A stretch of 64,000 nt of DNA from Tetradesmus obliquus (taxonomy: Eukaryota > Chlorophyta > Chlorophyceae > Sphaeropleales > Scenedesmaceae). Under the pieces are notes generated by a model. It saw only the letters and a program-made list of their open reading frames with translations, ran no database searches and was not told the DNA's origin. The position numbers were made by a program, and so were the translations under genes. Positions 10,779 through 23,834 of this stretch are shown piece by piece (within the stretch, counting starts at the first letter, position 1; every line of letters starts with the position of its first letter). The stretch covers positions 5,344,001-5,408,000 of the forward strand of contig CP126200.1 in assembly GCA_030272155.1 (NCBI GenBank), in the 5' to 3' direction.

Positions 10779-12870
10779 TCTGCTGATGGTGGTCTTGTAA
10801 CAGCTTGCAGCTGATTCGTGACAGCTGGCACCGTGCAGCACAACAGCAGCCCTCTGCCTGCGGGACACTAATTAACATGTGCTAGCCAACGTGGCTGCCT
10901 ATACAAGCTTGCCCTGCCAGGCCATGCTGCACTCTCTGCGGGCATGCTGCAGCACACAGCTGCTGCAGCAGCGGCTGCAGCCTCCCTGGTTGCTATGATC
11001 ACCGAGCGGGACACCTCGTCACACCTGTCTGCTCCTGTCACTGAACCTGATACATAACGCATGTGTAATGACAATGCCGAGGCCTTTTTGGCTGTACCAT
11101 TAATCACAAGGCAGGACATCACGTCAATACTGCTGCTCCTGTCATTGTTAACGAACCCATCTCTAACACCATCCCGAGGCCTTGTCAGCTGTACAGCAGC
11201 TGCCGCACCTTGAGTGAGTCAGCCACCACCAGGTGCCCCTCAGCATCAAAGTGGTAACCAAGCGGCCGCCCTGCCCCCAGCTGCACCACAGGCTGCAGCA
11301 ACACGATGGCAGCAGCAGCAGCGGCAGACGGTGCACAACAGCACAGTGCAGGGTGTAGGCAGAGAGCTGAGATAGAGCTGGTGCCTCAGCAGAGTGCGTG
11401 CACTGAGCCCATGTTTGCACGGCTGCTGCATACTGGAAAGTATTCACAACTGGAAGACCGAGGCTGCCAGCACCACATTGCAAGCACATGAATGCCAGCT
11501 GCTTCCCAGACAACAGGATTGCCAGCTGTCCATGTAGACAACGTGACTGCTGTTTGCAGGCAACAGTGCCCCAAATAGTACCTGAGGCTGCAGTGTGTAG
11601 CCGCCTGCGCCATCTGGCGTCGCCTCCCACACCGCGTTGGTCCTGTCCAGCATCACGAGCTCACCCTCAAGCCCGATCGCAACAGACTCTGCAGGGGCAT
11701 GGCAGCACGCAGAACAACGTATCACTGGACAAGGCAGGAGGCCTATATGCTGTATGTGTTGAAGGGTACGTGCCGCAACGCTAGCGTGCAGGTATGTGTG
11801 CTGTACAGAGCCCACGGGCTAGGAATCATTACTGTGTCCTGTTGCAGTCAATGTGCAGCAAGCATACCGTGCTGTGTCATTTCACATCGCTTAAACATTG
11901 CTTGAAGTTGTGTCATTGTGCCTTTACTGTATAACTTGCCCTTTCGCATCGCCCACCTGAGCCATGGATCTGGCCTTCAAACAGCCGCACAGCCTTCAGC
12001 AAGCGCTCGTTCAGCGCCCACTCCCCCTGTCGCCAACATTGGTTTGTAACATTGGCCAAGTCAGATCAGAACTGTTGAAGGTGCAGAGGCATGCTGGCCA
12101 ACAGCGTGGAACTAGACTGACGTGTGCAAATGCCACGTGTGGGTGCCTAAGCTGCGCACACTCTGGGCAGCTTCAAGTCACACATGTAACACACACCGTG
12201 CTGCTGTGGTTCAGTGCCAGCTATTGCTGTCGATTCTGCAAATGCTGACATGCACAATTGCTGCTTTAGTGAGCGTGCTTTCCAAACTGCTGCTGCAGAA
12301 CAGCCTCCTGGTGCACTCACACACTGCTGCTGCATCACCATGCCAGGCAGGCACCTGCTGTACCATGTGACTTAGCTGTCCAACAGTTGCGCTGCATCTC
12401 GTCACAGATGCCACTGCACACATGCTGCCTTGCTTGAAGCCGCACTTCCTGTTACCTTCAACTGCCTTGGTTGCCAATCATACACCCCTGGTGGAAGTTT
12501 GTGTGCATAATGGCCTTGTGCTGGGGCAGGCAGAGGCAGAGTTACCACTCCTGCAGAGTGAAGCGTACAGCAGTGAAGCACGTGCAGCGTACTGTACCTC
12601 CTGATGAAAGCTGTCAGTGTATTTAAATATCAGGCGGCTGTGCTTTGTCTGCTGCATCGCTTGGCACGGCGATCTCCGAACCGTAGCACTTCGAAACACA
12701 CAGGCTGTGACCAGCGATCAAAACCCACCCAAAGCGGTCAACGTTAACAATGACGCTAGAATGGCAGTGACGACGAGCGCTGCTGTCTTCATCAATGGAG
12801 TGCAGCTGCTGGACGTCACCACCTGGGGTGGTGGAGGTTTGGTGCTGCTGCTCTTCTTTCTGGTCGACAT
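2769..12870 (-). CDS. Strictosidine-synthase-like / APMAP-like beta-propeller protein, ten exons, host of a nested gene
   Basis: Exons: 12870-12729, 12550-12456, 12026-11957, 11688-11582, 11292-11209, 10615-10382, 9971-9906, 9525-9418, 3533-3324, 3041-2769. They total 1389 nt with every phase consistent, giving 462 residues, about the usual family length. Residues 1-24 are basic and proline-rich, then one hydrophobic segment follows (KTAALVVTAILASLLTLTAL), predicting a type II signal anchor. Family motifs in order: RLFEGQIHGSESVAI, GRPLGYHFDAEGHLVVADS, ITYANDLAIASDGSIYFT, GRLLRYDPNTKETHVLAT, YYANGVALSADESFLVLVET, LLIDNLPGMPDG, LFLGNLVGSYVSYIDL. Animal APMAP has esterase-like activity; true Pictet-Spengler activity is unlikely for an algal member. 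Intron 8 (3534-9417) is 5884 bp, against 178-593 bp for the others. It contains the complete aminotransferase gene on the opposite strand. The start lies 186 bp from the stop of the upstream HDHD2-like gene. Confidence 0.9.
4001..8067 (+). CDS. ISS1: Aromatic aminotransferase, ISS1/VAS1 type (PLP-dependent class I), nested in an intron
   Basis: PLP-dependent fold-type I aminotransferase. Arabidopsis ISS1/VAS1 transfers amino groups between aromatic amino acids or methionine and keto acids, linking auxin and ethylene precursor pools. Exons: 4001-4030, 4431-4514, 4989-5228, 5414-5560, 6029-6149, 6465-6652, 7003-7083, 7540-8067. They total 1419 nt, in phase, giving 472 residues. Diagnostic stretches: LSLAQGVVHW (plant LSLAQGVVYW), VMVTSGANQGFVN, VVLFVPYYFNHIMALQMTG, VNPCNPTG, LLLDATYEDFVYDG (Asp about 233), FSFSKAYGMMGWR (Schiff-base Lys about 262), KIQDTVAICP, and GWIRVAYAN with the substrate carboxylate Arg about 437. 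A small Ala-rich insertion follows FAKLPS. No clear organelle targeting signal is seen. The ATG at 4001 gives MPSDGTAAPQ and a good donor, but is the least certain exon. The whole gene lies inside intron 8 of the opposite-strand gene. Confidence 0.92.
4096..4167 (+). repeat. CAG trinucleotide microsatellite in intron 1 of the aminotransferase
   Basis: About 23-24 CAG units between the first and second exons of the nested gene, followed by a shorter interrupted CAG run to about 4199. It is intronic on both strands, being also inside the giant intron of the minus-strand host gene. Confidence 0.95.
4824..5050 (+). repeat. Tandem duplication of an exon start with its acceptor (aminotransferase exon 3)
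   Basis: The end of intron 2 and the first roughly 60 bases of exon 3 occur twice, offset by 119 bp. The copies run 4824-4930 and 4943-5049. Both contain a CAG acceptor followed by codons for VLSLAQGVVHW. The second copy continues into the long conserved exon, so it is taken as the functional one. The 119-bp offset is not a multiple of three, and the upstream copy cannot read in frame into the second. Confidence 0.85.
6096..6270 (+). repeat. Duplicated exon end with its donor (aminotransferase exon 5)
   Basis: The last about 54 bases of exon 5 plus the GTGCGT donor (6096-6154) recur at 6212-6270, offset 116 bp. Both translate to a VNPCNPTG end, but the second copy is diverged upstream (QFPELVVL instead of QPPKVVVL) and has no acceptor of its own next to it. 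The first copy carries the full exon. Confidence 0.85.
6635..6772 (+). repeat. Duplicated exon end with its donor (aminotransferase exon 6)
   Basis: A 23-base block covering the GMMGWR codons and the GTGAG donor occurs at 6635-6657 and again at 6748-6770, offset 113 bp. Similarity upstream of the block is weak, so the second copy looks like a remnant. Use of the second donor would add an out-of-frame segment. Confidence 0.8.
7417..7563 (+). repeat. Duplicated acceptor and exon start (aminotransferase exon 8)
   Basis: The block reading through the acceptor into ATCCAAGACACAG occurs at 7417-7452 and at 7526-7561, offset 109 bp. The second copy opens the real last exon (IQDTVAICPG). The first copy runs into a stop after IQDTAAV, so splicing to it would truncate the protein. 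Confidence 0.85.
8361..8480. repeat. Fold-back element 1 (120-bp near-symmetrical inverted repeat)
   Basis: Two 60-bp halves are inverted copies of each other with practically no loop, centred on CGTACG at about 8420. The outer 30 bases of the arms match at about 25 positions and most mismatches are C/T. Those would become G-U pairs in RNA read from the plus strand. It lies about 290 bp after the aminotransferase stop and before its likely polyadenylation signal. It is also inside the host gene's giant intron. It could be a MITE remnant or a small-RNA hairpin precursor. Confidence 0.8.
8558..8669. repeat. Fold-back element 2 (112-bp symmetrical inverted repeat)
   Basis: Two 56-bp arms match at 46 of 56 positions without gaps, centred exactly at 8613/8614 inside the perfect palindrome TTGCAGTGCACTGCAA. 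It begins GACAAGGT and ends ACCTTGTC. It sits 77 bp after fold-back 1 and shows no obvious target-site duplication. It contains the first TGTAA signal downstream of the aminotransferase. Confidence 0.85.
8568..8572 (+). terminator. TGTAA polyadenylation signal, aminotransferase
   Basis: TGTAA is the usual chlorophyte near-upstream polyadenylation element. This is the first one found after the stop codon, 501 nt downstream. Its position inside the left arm of fold-back 2 could let RNA structure affect 3'-end formation. No cleavage site can be defined from sequence alone. Confidence 0.4.
11074..11195. repeat. Diverged tandem duplication inside an intron of the strictosidine-synthase-like gene
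   Basis: Intron 5 contains two related blocks about 100 bp apart, 11171-11195 and 11074-11098, sharing CCGAGGCCTT and a TGTAC-containing end. They are followed by shared TGCTCCTGTCA segments near 11028 and 11131. The pattern and spacing resemble the exon-edge duplications in neighbouring genes, but here only intron sequence close to the donor is involved. Confidence 0.55.
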
Positions 12871-13056
12871 TGTGAACGCTGGATGAAACAAGCTTGAAAG
12901 TGTTGATTGACGTTAAGCTTCTGTAGCCTGGGGTTCTCAAGAGCTATGAAACAGCTCAGGAGCCAAGGAGTGCCGCAATAATGACAGGGTTCTGGCAGTT
13001 ACCTGCATCTGTAACATCTGTAACAGATCATGAATCCTGCTTCACTTTGTGAAGTG

Positions 13057-15549
<2,493 letters not shown>

Positions 15550-16289
15550 CTAACGCAGCGCTGAGGCGCCGCGTCCTGCGAGGCATCAAGGTAGGGTTTG
15601 CTGACAAGGCGCAGACAGAAGGAGGTTTTAGCTAGCTGCAGGTGGGGTTCAAGCAGCTGCCAGTGCCTGTAGCAGCTGGCGGTTGTCGTCCCAGCAGGGT
15701 GACAAGGAATTCCGAAGCTGTGGTGTTATGTCCGCGCTACGCTTGCTGGCTGTTGCGACACTGAAGCAAACAACAGCTTGTGACTGGAACTGTGGTGTGT
15801 TCTCTACAGCTGAGGTTGTGTCAGACAAGCATGACACTGGACACCGCAGCATCTGAATGTACACACAGCTGTTCATGCTGCAATGCTGGCAGCGATGTGC
15901 TGATCATCACCGACGATGATGTTCTGCCAGGTCACCGCAACGTTCAAGTTTCAGGAAGATCAAATCCTACCTGAAGCGTGTTGCAAGTGGTGAAGGAACC
16001 TGCAGGGATTTGATGGATGATGTCCCAGTGCCTGGCAGCTCTCCTGTTTGGCCTGCCTCTGCCAGTAATCGATGAAGCGGTTGCCGCAATCACTAAAATG
16101 CCTTTCATCCGTTGCCATAAGCGCTTTCAACCAGCTACTAATCGACCCTGAGCCGTGCGTGCTGTCAAAAGCCCTGCGTAACAGTCTTCAGTTCCTGACT
16201 GAACTTGAGTGCGTAGGGGTCGTACACCACACCACAGCGTAGGACATTCACAATGCCTTGCATTCTTAACAGACAATCCTTTTATTATA
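15550..16289. promoter_or_regulatory. Shared region between two divergent genes
   Basis: About 740 bp separates the start codons of the minus-strand HDHD2-like gene and the plus-strand CCCH gene. It therefore presumably contains both promoters and 5' untranslated regions. A TTTATTATAATGG stretch directly overlaps the CCCH start region. No ORF with family features was found inside. Confidence 0.4.
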
Positions 16290-19200
16290 ATGGTATTGCT
16301 GTCTGAGCTGGAACCATCGCTGCGAAGTTTAAGCACCGGCAGCAGGATGGCTGCGCTGAACAGTACCAGCGCAGACCTAGGGAATGTAAGCACCTAGTCG
16401 GATCTTGCAGCGATGCAGCGCCAGCCTCGCGCTGACGCAACGAACCTTGACAGGAGGTGCTTGGTTGCTGCTGCTTGCTGTAGGTGCACCGACCGGATAC
16501 AGACGAGAGCACGGAACAATTCTTGATGTATGGGTATAAAGTGGTGCCATGCAGCAAGCGCTACAGGTAGGTGCAAGATCGAGCCGAAGGGCTGTCGCTC
16601 TGCCCAACACGCCCAACATCCGTGCTCACCCAGCGCTGGCTCTTTTCGCAGGCATGATTGGTCCGTGTGCCCCTTCAGGTGAGCTGCATGGCAGCAGCGA
16701 GGAAACAGCTCAGCTCTATGCAAGCAGCCTGCTCGCCCCCTCGCCGTGTCTGTCGGCATCATGTTCGTGCCTTGATGCTAACCCTGTGCTTTGGTTGTTT
16801 GTTTTCACAGCCACACTGGTGAGATGGCAGCCAGGCGGGATCCCTCTCGCTATTTGCCCATCTTCTGCTACCACAGCAAGCAGGTGAGGCAGCGATCTTG
16901 CCGACATGAGGTTTATTACGTGACTTGAAGCTCTTTGCGAGGTCCAGCAGCGTGTTGACAGGCTACTGCTTGTTCATGTTCGGCATGCCTGTTGATGGTG
17001 GGCTGGCCTTCGCTCTTGACTGCCTACGATCTCTATGTTTTCAAATACATGTTTGACCATATGTTGAAATGGAGCACGCCCCTGTCTCCACCTGTGTTCA
17101 TAATCAGCATGTGCATGGCATACAACTCACCCACCCTTCACCTGCTGTGCTGCTATTTTCCTTGCAGCGGCTGCCTTGCCCTCGTGGCGAAGAGTGCCCA
17201 TACAGCCACAACGTAAGCGGTTTTGCAGCTTGCGCTGGCATGCATACACTGTGAAAGCAGCAGCAGTTGGCATCAAAACAGGCTGGCAGGTATTGCAGCC
17301 TGCAAGGACACTTCCAGGCTGCCCTGCCATCGCTGCCTTGCAGCCTGCCGTTTTGTAGGGCATCAAACCATTGCAGCTGCCATGCTCAGGCCTGTATTTC
17401 AGTTTTGCTGCCGTCATGATTGTGTTGGAATTAACATCACCCTGCCATCTTGACTGACACTGTCCACGTCGTGTTTGCTTGCGCGTTCATCCGCCCTCCT
17501 GGCAGTTGTTCGAGTACTGGCTGCACCCACAGAGGTGAGCGACAGCCTCATCAGCGTTGCTGCCCTCGCTTGGCAAGCAACAAGTCAACAGCACACAGCA
17601 TGTGTATGCAGCTTGTCACTTGACACCGGCGCCAAAAAAATATGCTTGCAAGCTTCTTGATCTGTCAGCGCGCTGCAGCACTCGCGCAAGCATAGCACAT
17701 GCAGCGCATGTCCCCACCAACCGCACCCAGATGCAAGCATACTACAGCCTTCACCCCACACCTGCATTCCTGCTTGGCACTCATTCCTGATTTCCTCCCT
17801 TGTTGCCGCAGGTACCGCACCGAGATGTGCCAGTTTGGCGCCAGCTGCACGCGCCCCGTGTGCTTCTTCGCGCACGGCGAGCACCAGCTGCGGCACACCG
17901 GCATGCCAGGCGGCCCGCAGCCAGTCGTGGCTCCCCCAGAGCCCAACCCCGCACTGGCAGCAGCAGGCTTCCCAGGCAGCGTCACCGACCCCGCAGTGAA
18001 GCAGCAGCAGCAGCTGCTAGCCCTACAGGCCGCAGCAGCCGGCTTCAGCAGCCACCAGATGCGCAGCGACTCGCTGCTGCCAGGGGTTGGCGTGGACCAG
18101 CTCAGCCCGGGATCTGGCTCGGCCGCATACGGCGGCCTCATGAGCGGCGGCGGCAGCATGGATATGTCCAGCATGTCGGCACTTCACCGTGAGCTGTCCG
18201 GCGTGGGCGCCGGGAACTTCACGGCTCCGCTGCCCTCCAGCGCGCCGCTCTCCGCACCGCTGCCGCAGCTCACGCCAGACCTGCTGGCCGCGCTGCAGAA
18301 CATGTCTGCAAGCAACGCACCAGGCCAGGGACAGGCCGGCGGGCCAGGCAGCGGCAGCGGCATGAGCCCGCTCGGTGGCACCAGGCTGATGCACCACAAC
18401 AGTGGCATTCCTGCAAGCTATTCATCGGGCCTGCCGCCGCCTCGGCCGCTGGCGCGAAGCATGACGGTGGGCGCGCAGCCGCCGCCGCCGCTGCACCACC
18501 AGTCGAGCGAGGCGGCTGGGCAGGGCCTTGACGAGCTTACAAAGCAGCTGGCGATGATGCAGCTGATGCAAGCGAATGGTGCGACGTCAAACGCGAGCGC
18601 GCCGCTGCCGCATGTGGGCGGGCAGGGCATGACTGCGGACTTCCTGGGGGCGCTTGCGCAGATGCATCAGGAGCAGCAGCAGCATGCTCAGCAGCAGCAT
18701 CAGCATCACGATGTGTCGGGGTCAGCGGCAATGGATCTGGAGGCTTTCCTGGGTGCTCCTGCTTCAGCAGCAATGCTGCAGAGCCAGCTGCAGAGCCCTG
18801 ATGGCAGCTTCAGCTGCCCGCTGCTGCCTCTGTATGGCAGCCACCCCTCGCTTAACACCCTGCTGAGCCAGCACAGCAACGCGGCAGCAGCAGCGGCAGC
18901 CGGCCTGCAGCGCGTGCCCAGCGCCAGTGCAGCGCAGCTGCTTGCCGCGCAGCAGCAGCAGCAGCAGCAGATGCAGATGCAGCTTGGAAGCCTGGTAGTC
19001 AACGCGCCAACATCACCTGCGCCGTCCGAGGGAGGCAGGGATGCCCCCAGCCCCAGCAGCCGGGCGCGCAGGGATGCTTCTTCCGGCCTGCACAGCGGCA
19101 GCAATGCAATTGCAGGCGGCGGCAACAGCCAGGACAGCAGGGTGGCAGCGCCAGGCAAGAAAGCACAGCCCTGGAGCGCTCCTGTCTCCCCCTGCACCTC

Positions 19201-19611
19201 CACCAAGGGCGGAAATGACCTGACAGCGCATGATGTGAGGCTCAGCAGCATCAGCTTCACTGCGGGCGGCAACAGGGGGCCCGGCAGCAGCGGCGGCAGC
19301 AGCCCCAGCAACGGCGGCGGCTATGCTAACGGCAACAGCGCGGCAGCAGCAGCAGCAGCAGCGGGGATGTCAGACAGTGATCCTGTGCTTCCGGAGGAGG
19401 CAGGCGATGCGCCTTCGTTTGGCCAGGACCTTCCGAGCTTCTCTGCTGGCTTCAGCGACAGTGCCGGCAGCCAGACGCAGCAGGATGGGGATGGGGCGCC
19501 GCTGATGATGATTGGTGATCAGGCCTTTAGCCACTTGGGGCAGCTGCAGCAGGAGGTTGGTGCTGGTGCTGGCGATGCTGCGGCAAGCAAGCAGCAGGAT
19601 GCGGCTGCCTG

Positions 19612-19652
<41 letters not shown>

Positions 19653-19744
19653 GCATGGGTCAGGAGATGGCTGTGAAGCTGCTGGCTCAGCTGCCGGAGG
19701 AGTCTGTGAGGAAGCTGCTGGACCTGGTGGCGAAGCAGGGCTGA
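16290..19744 (+). CDS. Arginine-rich tandem CCCH zinc-finger protein (plant RR-TZF type)
   Basis: Exons: 16290-16385, 16484-16566, 16652-16678, 16811-16883, 17168-17212, 17506-17534, 17812-19744. They total 2286 nt, in phase, giving 761 residues. The arginine-rich module is C-x5-H-x4-C-x3-H (CSKRYRHDWSVCPFSH). Then come finger 1 C-x8-C-x5-C-x3-H (ending CPYSH), exactly 16 residues, and finger 2 C-x5-C-x4-C-x3-H (CQFGASCTRPVCFFAH). This is the plant RR-TZF layout. Such proteins bind AU-rich mRNA elements, shuttle to P-bodies and stress granules, and affect mRNA decay. The large last exon is Gln/Ala/Ser/Gly-rich and ends in an amphipathic helix-like LPEESVRKLLDLVAKQG. The conserved module is spread over tiny exons while the low-complexity part is one exon. 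The N-terminal exon could start at 16290 or at the in-frame ATG at 16347. Confidence 0.92.
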
Positions 19745-22366
19745 TTGTGGCAGCTTTTTTGTTGCCAGGGAGGCCAGGCACTGGCTCGTCACCACAGCAA
19801 GGCTAATTGTGGCGGCGGCTGATTGTGGCGGCGGCTGATGATGATGATGGTCGTGGCTGCTCACACATGCCTGTGGTGATGTTTGAAGAACTGATGCCAG
19901 AGCTTGAGCGGCTGTGGCCTGTGGCTCTCGGTTGACGACACTGCTGTAGTTGAGTTGATGCTGCGTCATTGCTTGGTGATGGTCGGCTGGCTGTGACATG
20001 CACTGCCCGTGCAGCAGGTGCAGCAGCTGTCCTGCTATGCCTTGGTCATGGCTCCTGCAGGTTCCTTGGAGTTGCTGTTGTAGACTGCGTTGCAATTTGA
20101 GACTGCATTGCTTCGGTGACCTCTGTGGCTACATTGACTTTCTACACCTACCACTGCCTTTTATCTTTGGGATGAGTCTTGCGGACGCAGTATATGGCTT
20201 GCCGCTGTGCATGCTGTGTGCAGCTGGTCCTGCTACATGGCAGCCCTGTGCTATGCTCAGCACTGCAGGGTTCTGAGCTCTCTCCCTGATCTGTGTAGAA
20301 ACACACATGTTGTTTTGTGGCCTGGTCCCGCTGTTTGTGAGGCCTATGCTGAGTCAGCTGCAGCAGAGGGTGGTGTGTGCTGCCTGAATGGGGACCGGGA
20401 GGGTGCCGCAGCCGCAGTGGCAGTGCACAGGGCTTTGTTCGGTCGAGAGCGCGACAGCAAGCCGCACTGCACTGGTGGGATGAGCCGACACAGGATGAGG
20501 TTTAGGGGAGCCCTGCTGTGCAGGGAATAATGATGCTGGGGTGTTGTCGGGATGGGTGGGTGGGTGGGGTGCGCCTGTGCATGAGCTGTGGCTGCTGGTC
20601 GTGGGCGCTGCCAGCCGACTGGCGGTATGCTGCAGTGGTATGGTGCATCACGCGTCAGTGTTGTTGCCACCCGCCTGCCTGTTGTTTTGCGGCTCGCACA
20701 CAGTCAAGCACTTGTCCACACACTGGTCACCTTGCTGCAAGCCCACGGATAAAGCAAACTGGCACGGCCACTGATTGCACATGTACTTGTGGGCTTGCGC
20801 GGTTTGGGAGCACTCGTGTTGCGGGGTGCGGTTTGGGATCACTCGCGTTGGCTGTGCGCCCACGGGCCATACCTTGAGTTGGAAGCGCTGCAGCAGGTGA
20901 GGCGTGGGCCCATGCCCTGTGTGTGCGGGACATGCCACGCAATCGCTGGTGCTGAGGTGGTGTGTGTTTGTGCGTTGCACTGCAGTTGCACGCATTGCTT
21001 CTGCTCACGGATTCGAGATGCCCTGTTGACTTGCGGCAGGACATGCCGTGCGAGTGCAGTATGCATCACAGATGCTGGCGCTGCCTGTCATGTGCTTGGG
21101 ACTGATCTGGGGCTTGGATCAGGGTGTGTGTGCTGTGTGTGTGTGCGTTCCTGCTTGCTGCCATATCAGCAGTTTGCTGTGTTTGTGTACTAGTTTGCCG
21201 CTGAGGCCATCTTTTGTCATGTGGCATGTTTCCTAGCAGGTCCTGGCCTGCAGCTGTACCGTGGAAGCACTCCATGCAGTCTGCAACAAACAGAGGGCAT
21301 CTGCTTCACAGGCGCTCTGCATGAATAACCGTCAAACAGGCTTGCAGCAGTACATTGGTACACCTGGGTGAATGTGTGTTACTAGTTGTGTATCTGGTAG
21401 CGTTGCGCGGCACGTGTGTCTCTATTGCTGCTGTGTTGGCATCATGTTAACGTACATGGCAACAACTCTGTTACTGTTGTCTGGCATCGCGGCCTCGTGC
21501 GCGGCGCGTACTGTAGTTGAGACATTGCTTGCGTGTTGTGGCCTTGGGCCAACAGCAGCGTTCAAAGCACCGGACATTGTCTTGAGCAGCCTTCGGGGCG
21601 GGGGAACGAATGCAGGTCTCGGTGTATAGCTGCTGGTGTCTGCTGTGGCGCTGTTGAAATCACGCCGGATGCTACATGGCTTCATTAGTTATGGCTCCGT
21701 CCCTGCATCTTTCTCGGATTTCAATTCTGCGCTACCTGGCGCATCTGTTCGTGCCTTGCCAGCCGCAATAGCGAGCGACAGCTGGTGCATGCAATTCTGC
21801 TGTCCTTTCTTATCCCCTGTGCGTGCTGCGCATGGCAGCCGCACAGATTGTCAACATGGAAAGGCCGCTTGGAGCGGCTCAGCACTGCCGCCTTGCGGGA
21901 CACATGCGCTGCGAATGCAGCAGGGCATGGCCCGAGTGCAGCGCTCACCCTTCCTTGCCTGACACATCGCTTGCATTGGTGCTGACCGCCGTAGCTCAGC
22001 TGGCGCTGCCAGTTGACGGCATGGCAGCTATGGTGGTTGCAAGTGTCCGCTCTGTTGCCGCCTTTTTGGGAGCCATTCCCTTCTTCTTCTTACGCAATGC
22101 TGTGCTGTGCTGGCTTCCTTCTTCATTGTGCTGTCTAGTTGTTGTATGGTCTCAGGCCCTCCGCTGAACCTCTGGCAGTAATGGCAAGAGGCGCGAGTGT
22201 TGCGAGGCAGGGCGGTGTGAGCAGGCTGCCCTACTACTGCTAGTTTCACTGCATGGGGCGCTGAAGATGCAGCGGCCTTCCTTGTAGAGCCTGCTGTGGC
22301 TGCAGCAGAAGGTTTGGGAGGGTGGTTGGGGCCTGCTGCAGTCATGGCAGGCGCCAGGTGTTATGC

Positions 22367-22432
22367 GACTGGGTAGTACAGTATATGAATGGTTTTTGTG
22401 ACTGGGTAGTTCAGTATATGACGGGTTTTTGC
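22367..22432 (+). repeat. 33-bp tandem duplication
   Basis: Two adjacent copies begin GACTGGGTAGT and end GGTTTTTG, with a few differences. It lies in the probable 3' untranslated region of the CCCH gene. Confidence 0.85.
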
Positions 22433-22773
22433 CAGTTGATAGAGAGGCTTGCTGTGCTGCTTTATGATTATGGCTCTGATTCGGCGTTGCCTGATTGGCT
22501 GTTTTGCCTGCTTTCATGCTTAGCCAAAGGTTGTGACGGTACTGCCGGTTGTGCCGGACCCGTACGCGTTGGTCAAAAAATCGAAACAAAGCAGGCAGGC
22601 TGCTTGTTGGGGATGCTGCTTGTTTGAATGTGTTTTGGGTGAGGTCCCACTGGTAACATACTATAGTTGACAAGTTGGTTTGTGCAAACCAGCTGCAGGC
22701 TCGCACCGTGCACCCTAGGGGCCTGCAGACGCTGCCTGAACGATCCGTTGCTCTGACACACCTGCATGCACGC

Positions 22774-22778
22774 TGTAA
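22774..22778 (+). terminator. Candidate TGTAA polyadenylation signal, CCCH gene
   Basis: This is the first TGTAA I find downstream of the CCCH stop codon, about 3.0 kb away. That would give an unusually long 3' untranslated region. The gene may use a variant signal nearer the stop instead. Confidence 0.25.
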
Positions 22779-22810
22779 CTCTTTATGTTGACACATTCAC
22801 AGCCTGGAGG

Positions 22811-22817
22811 TATATAT
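22811..22817 (+). promoter_or_regulatory. TATA-like element, possible CXC gene promoter
   Basis: TATATAT occurs shortly after the candidate CCCH polyadenylation signal and about 1 kb before the first recognised CXC coding exon. If it is the core promoter, the CXC transcript has a long or spliced 5' leader. Confidence 0.25.
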
Positions 22818-23834
22818 CAAGGGAGTTAGCTCGGAGTTCGGAGCTCGGAGAAAACAAGAGAGTTAAGCTTCACCGGACAGGGCTTGGCTAAGGCTGCCTG
22901 AGCGGGCCGCCGCCTTGGAGCCTGGCTGGCAAGCTGGCTGCTGCAGCATTTTGGGATGACAGCAGACCCATCGGCCCTTGTGCGACTGAGGCAGACTGGC
23001 AGAAGCTTTTCAAGTCGAAGTACAGCGTGAGATCAATTGCCGGGTGAAAAACAGCTGTGTTGCTGAGACATTCATGGTCAGGGGGAGACTGTTGCTTTGG
23101 AGGAGTTGATTATGTCGGTCTGCTTGCAAGCGAAGCGCCTGGGCTGCTTATGGAATCATTCACGCACAGTACCATATTATACATATTTCCGGCATCAGCA
23201 GGCCGCAGGTCACCAACACGTATGTTGCACCCCAGACACTGGGTGTTACGGTTTGAATGAGTTGTCACAACTGTTCGTGTCCAGCAATGCTGAGCATGAT
23301 GCGGGCCAGTTGAACAATGCTTCGGCATGTTTAAGATGATACTTGGTTTGTTTTCTGCATTTGCCAGTACTTCTGAGGGCTGTCGTCCGTCTGTTGCACC
23401 GACAATATTAGTGTCCCGGCAGTTCATGACCCAGCAGACCCTTGAAAAATGATTTTTAGACTATAATAACTGCAGAGCTTCATTCAGATCGGCTGTTCAC
23501 GGTGATGGTGCCTTTGAATTTGACAGACATGACTGGCCTTTAGGTAAAAAATCCATTGATAAGCTTGATAAAACTTCAGACTGCTTGATTAAATGTTGCT
23601 GTTGCTCTTTGAGGCTCGTGCGACCGTGATGGCAGCGGACAGCTTTTCAAATTAGCTGCTCATCCTGTGCTGTCAGGCAGGCAGGCCTAACCGCGCGTTT
23701 GTCACAATATCAGTCTTGTTATGGACTAAGTCAGACTTCAAGCGCTCTCAGCCGCGCTGATACGGTGCCTAGCAGACCTTGAGCAGTTGTGTGGGCTGCT
23801 GCTGCAGGGAGGCGGGAGGTCAGCAGGTGGCCAC

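Larger units (their letters stand above)
19745..23834. other. 4.1 kb between the CCCH and CXC genes; no conserved exon seen
   Basis: The left part is probably a long CCCH 3' untranslated region; the first TGTAA on the plus strand is at 22774-22778. It contains small tandem repeats: a roughly 30-bp duplication near 20798-20850 and a 33-bp pair at 22367-22432. A TATA-like TATATAT at 22811-22817, followed by a GGAG/TCGGAG-rich stretch, is a candidate promoter for the CXC gene. Hydrophobic short frames near 21380-21630 and 21960-22160 lack family features. Confidence 0.4.

Noticed and set aside
21990..22015. TAGCTCAGCTGG resembling a tRNA D-arm
   Set aside because: No T-arm or closing acceptor stem follows within 100 bases.
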